Below are positions 63,084 to 64,000 of a stretch of DNA of 64,000 nucleotides, piece after piece. The DNA lies in NCBI GenBank assembly GCA_035326105.1, contig DAOKYO010000002.1, forward strand, positions 248,001 through 312,000, given 5' to 3'. Numbering within the stretch: position 1 is the stretch's first letter; the number at the start of each line of letters is the position of its first letter. The notes under the pieces were generated by a model that saw only the letters and a list, made by a program, of their open reading frames with translations, made no database searches and was not told where the DNA came from. This DNA is from Bacilli bacterium. Lineage in GTDB: Bacteria > Bacillota_I > Bacilli_A > RFN20 > CAG-826. The translations under genes and the position numbers were made by a program.

Positions 63084-63401
63084 CGTTGATTTTAGTAGTT
63101 TTTTACTACCAAAGTAAGATTTAGATGGTGGCCCAAGCCGATTCTTAGACGAACTATTTTTTAAAGATAGTTTAACTTTCGGCTTAATTTGTCATCATTT
63201 TCTTGGTGAAAAATTAGTTAAAGGCAATAAATAATTTAACTCTATTGAAAGAACTAAATTTAGGCGCTAAGTACTTATAATGTAAGTCTTCATTTCAGCA
63301 TGGCAAATTGTGCTAATTTTTTTTGCATACAAATTTGACTACCACTTATAAATCATTCAACAAAACTCTTTCTAATACACACTGGTGGCTCTATGTACGG
63401 A
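63084..63401 (+). promoter_or_regulatory. AT-rich stretch before the array; probable leader
   Basis: No gene. TATAAT lies at 63276-63281, followed by a weak hairpin AGCAT/GTGCT and eight T (ending near 63321), which could make a very short RNA. From 63322 to 63401 the sequence is AT-rich and abuts the first repeat, as a leader should if the array is read on the plus strand. No anti-repeat is found here. Confidence 0.35.
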
Positions 63402-64000
63402 GTTTTAGACCTATGTAATTTTACACAGGTGTTGCACTACTACATGGATTTGACAATGCCTGAGGCGGTTTTAGACCTATGTAATTTTACACAGGTGTTG
63501 CACTTGGAAGCAGTGACGTTGCAACCTTAACATGTTTTAGACCTATGTAATTTTACACAGGTGTTGCACTCAATCGTAGACTACAAAAATCTTGTAGGAG
63601 TTTTAGACCTATGTAATTTTACACAGGTGTTGCACTTCCGCAGCCAATTAAGGCTGAACATCTCTGTTTTAGACCTATGTAATTTTACACAGGTGTTGCA
63701 CTTTTATAAAAGGTATTATGCAAATCTTAAAGTTTTAGACCTATGTAATTTTACACAGGTGTTGCACGCAAAATTAACACTAAGTCAACTACAAACGGTT
63801 TTAGACCTATGTAATTTTACACAGGTGTTGCACAAAATTGTTGCTGTTCGTTGGGAGAACAAAGTTTTAGACCTATGTAATTTTACACAGGTGTTGCACA
63901 TAGTGGTAAAAGAGTTGGATGTTAAAGTGGTTTTAGACCTATGTAATTTTACACAGGTGTTGCACTTCTGCCAGCACGGTCTATACGTTCCAATTGTTTT
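63402..64000 (+). CRISPR. CRISPR array, 36-base repeats and 30-base spacers, type II-like
   Basis: Nine identical repeats start at 63402, 63468, 63534, 63600, 63666, 63732, 63798, 63864 and 63930; a tenth begins at 63996 and is cut by the window end. Every spacer is exactly 30 bases. The repeat starts GTTTTAGACCTATG, has the middle TAATTTTACACAGG and ends TGTTGCAC. It resembles Cas9-system repeats such as that of Staphylococcus aureus (GTTTTAG...CTGTAATTTTA). Direction is inferred from the GTTTTAG start. No cas gene is in the window; they may lie beyond 64000. Confidence 0.97.

Noticed and set aside
63276..63322. Short RNA upstream of the array as the tracrRNA
   Set aside because: No complementarity to the repeat is present between 63084 and 63401.
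63391..63401. CTATGTACGGA before the first repeat as a degenerate repeat
   Set aside because: Only CTATGTA matches the repeat and the distance to the first repeat is wrong for a spacer.
1..64000. UGA as tryptophan, as in many Mollicutes
   Set aside because: Trp is TGG in the conserved genes, and TGA ends intact genes such as the zinc-ribbon gene at 44552 and the CPBP gene at 21197.
63402..64000. Class 1 or Cas12 assignment of the array
   Set aside because: The repeat has some internal symmetry, but the GTTTTAG start, 36-base length and 30-base spacers fit Cas9 systems better; without cas genes this stays provisional.

Overview
The window is a low-GC chromosome segment of a bacterium allied to the Bacilli/Mollicutes. 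Evidence for this is AT-rich codon use, strong AGGAGG-type ribosome binding sites, and standard stops with UGA still terminating (for example the TGATG junction at 44552). The core genes are also typical: RqcH, AddA/AddB, GlpK, enolase, methylglyoxal synthase and a pyruvate formate-lyase operon. They suggest a fermentative anaerobe or facultative anaerobe that can use glycerol. I cannot name the species.

Layout. Positions 1-22.7 kb are mostly housekeeping: gmk start, rqcH, trmL, a choline-kinase-like gene, ppa, mscS, a TGS/uridine-kinase fusion, addB-addA, glpK, pepP, mrp, yigZ, CPBP protease, TraX, trxA and tRNA-Asp/tRNA-Gly. This block is interrupted by a decayed IS just upstream of rqcH. 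Positions 22.7-37 kb are an accessory island. It holds a compositionally distinct gene fragment, a lipoprotein/cysteine-peptidase pair, a DUF4474 secreted protein, three tandem DUF5104-like lipoproteins, a membrane HtrA-like protease, IS481-like remnants, broken phage head genes and a large Ig-like lipoprotein. Positions 37-53.6 kb return to core genes: a MacB-type ABC exporter, rdgB, eno, mgsA, nudix, gtrA, a DnaQ-like exonuclease, pepC, sodA, DUF1097, an acyl-CoA ligase, an acyltransferase-like membrane protein, and pflA-trx-pflB-grcA-like.

Positions 53.7-64 kb are again accessory. folT lies behind a THF riboswitch. A small element with four consecutive stem-loops and short basic ORFs follows, then a degenerate CRISPR anti-repeat, integrase and ISL3 scraps, a subtilisin with a partner lipoprotein, a decayed phage block (HNH, metK remnant, serine recombinases), and a type II-like CRISPR array that runs off the window end.

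Three points stand out. (1) Pyruvate formate-lyase is split: the 672-aa catalytic chain and the 77-aa glycyl-radical chain are separated by an in-frame TAA directly followed by ATG with its own Shine-Dalgarno, and a CPTC thioredoxin-like protein sits in the same operon. (2) Spacer 4 of the CRISPR array closely matches a stem-loop in the small relict element 8 kb away, and that element lies beside a solitary repeat-like sequence that could be a tracrRNA anti-repeat. No cas gene is in the window. (3) The folT leader contains two mutually exclusive pairings that suggest a translational switch. No computation was run; family names come from motif recognition by eye.
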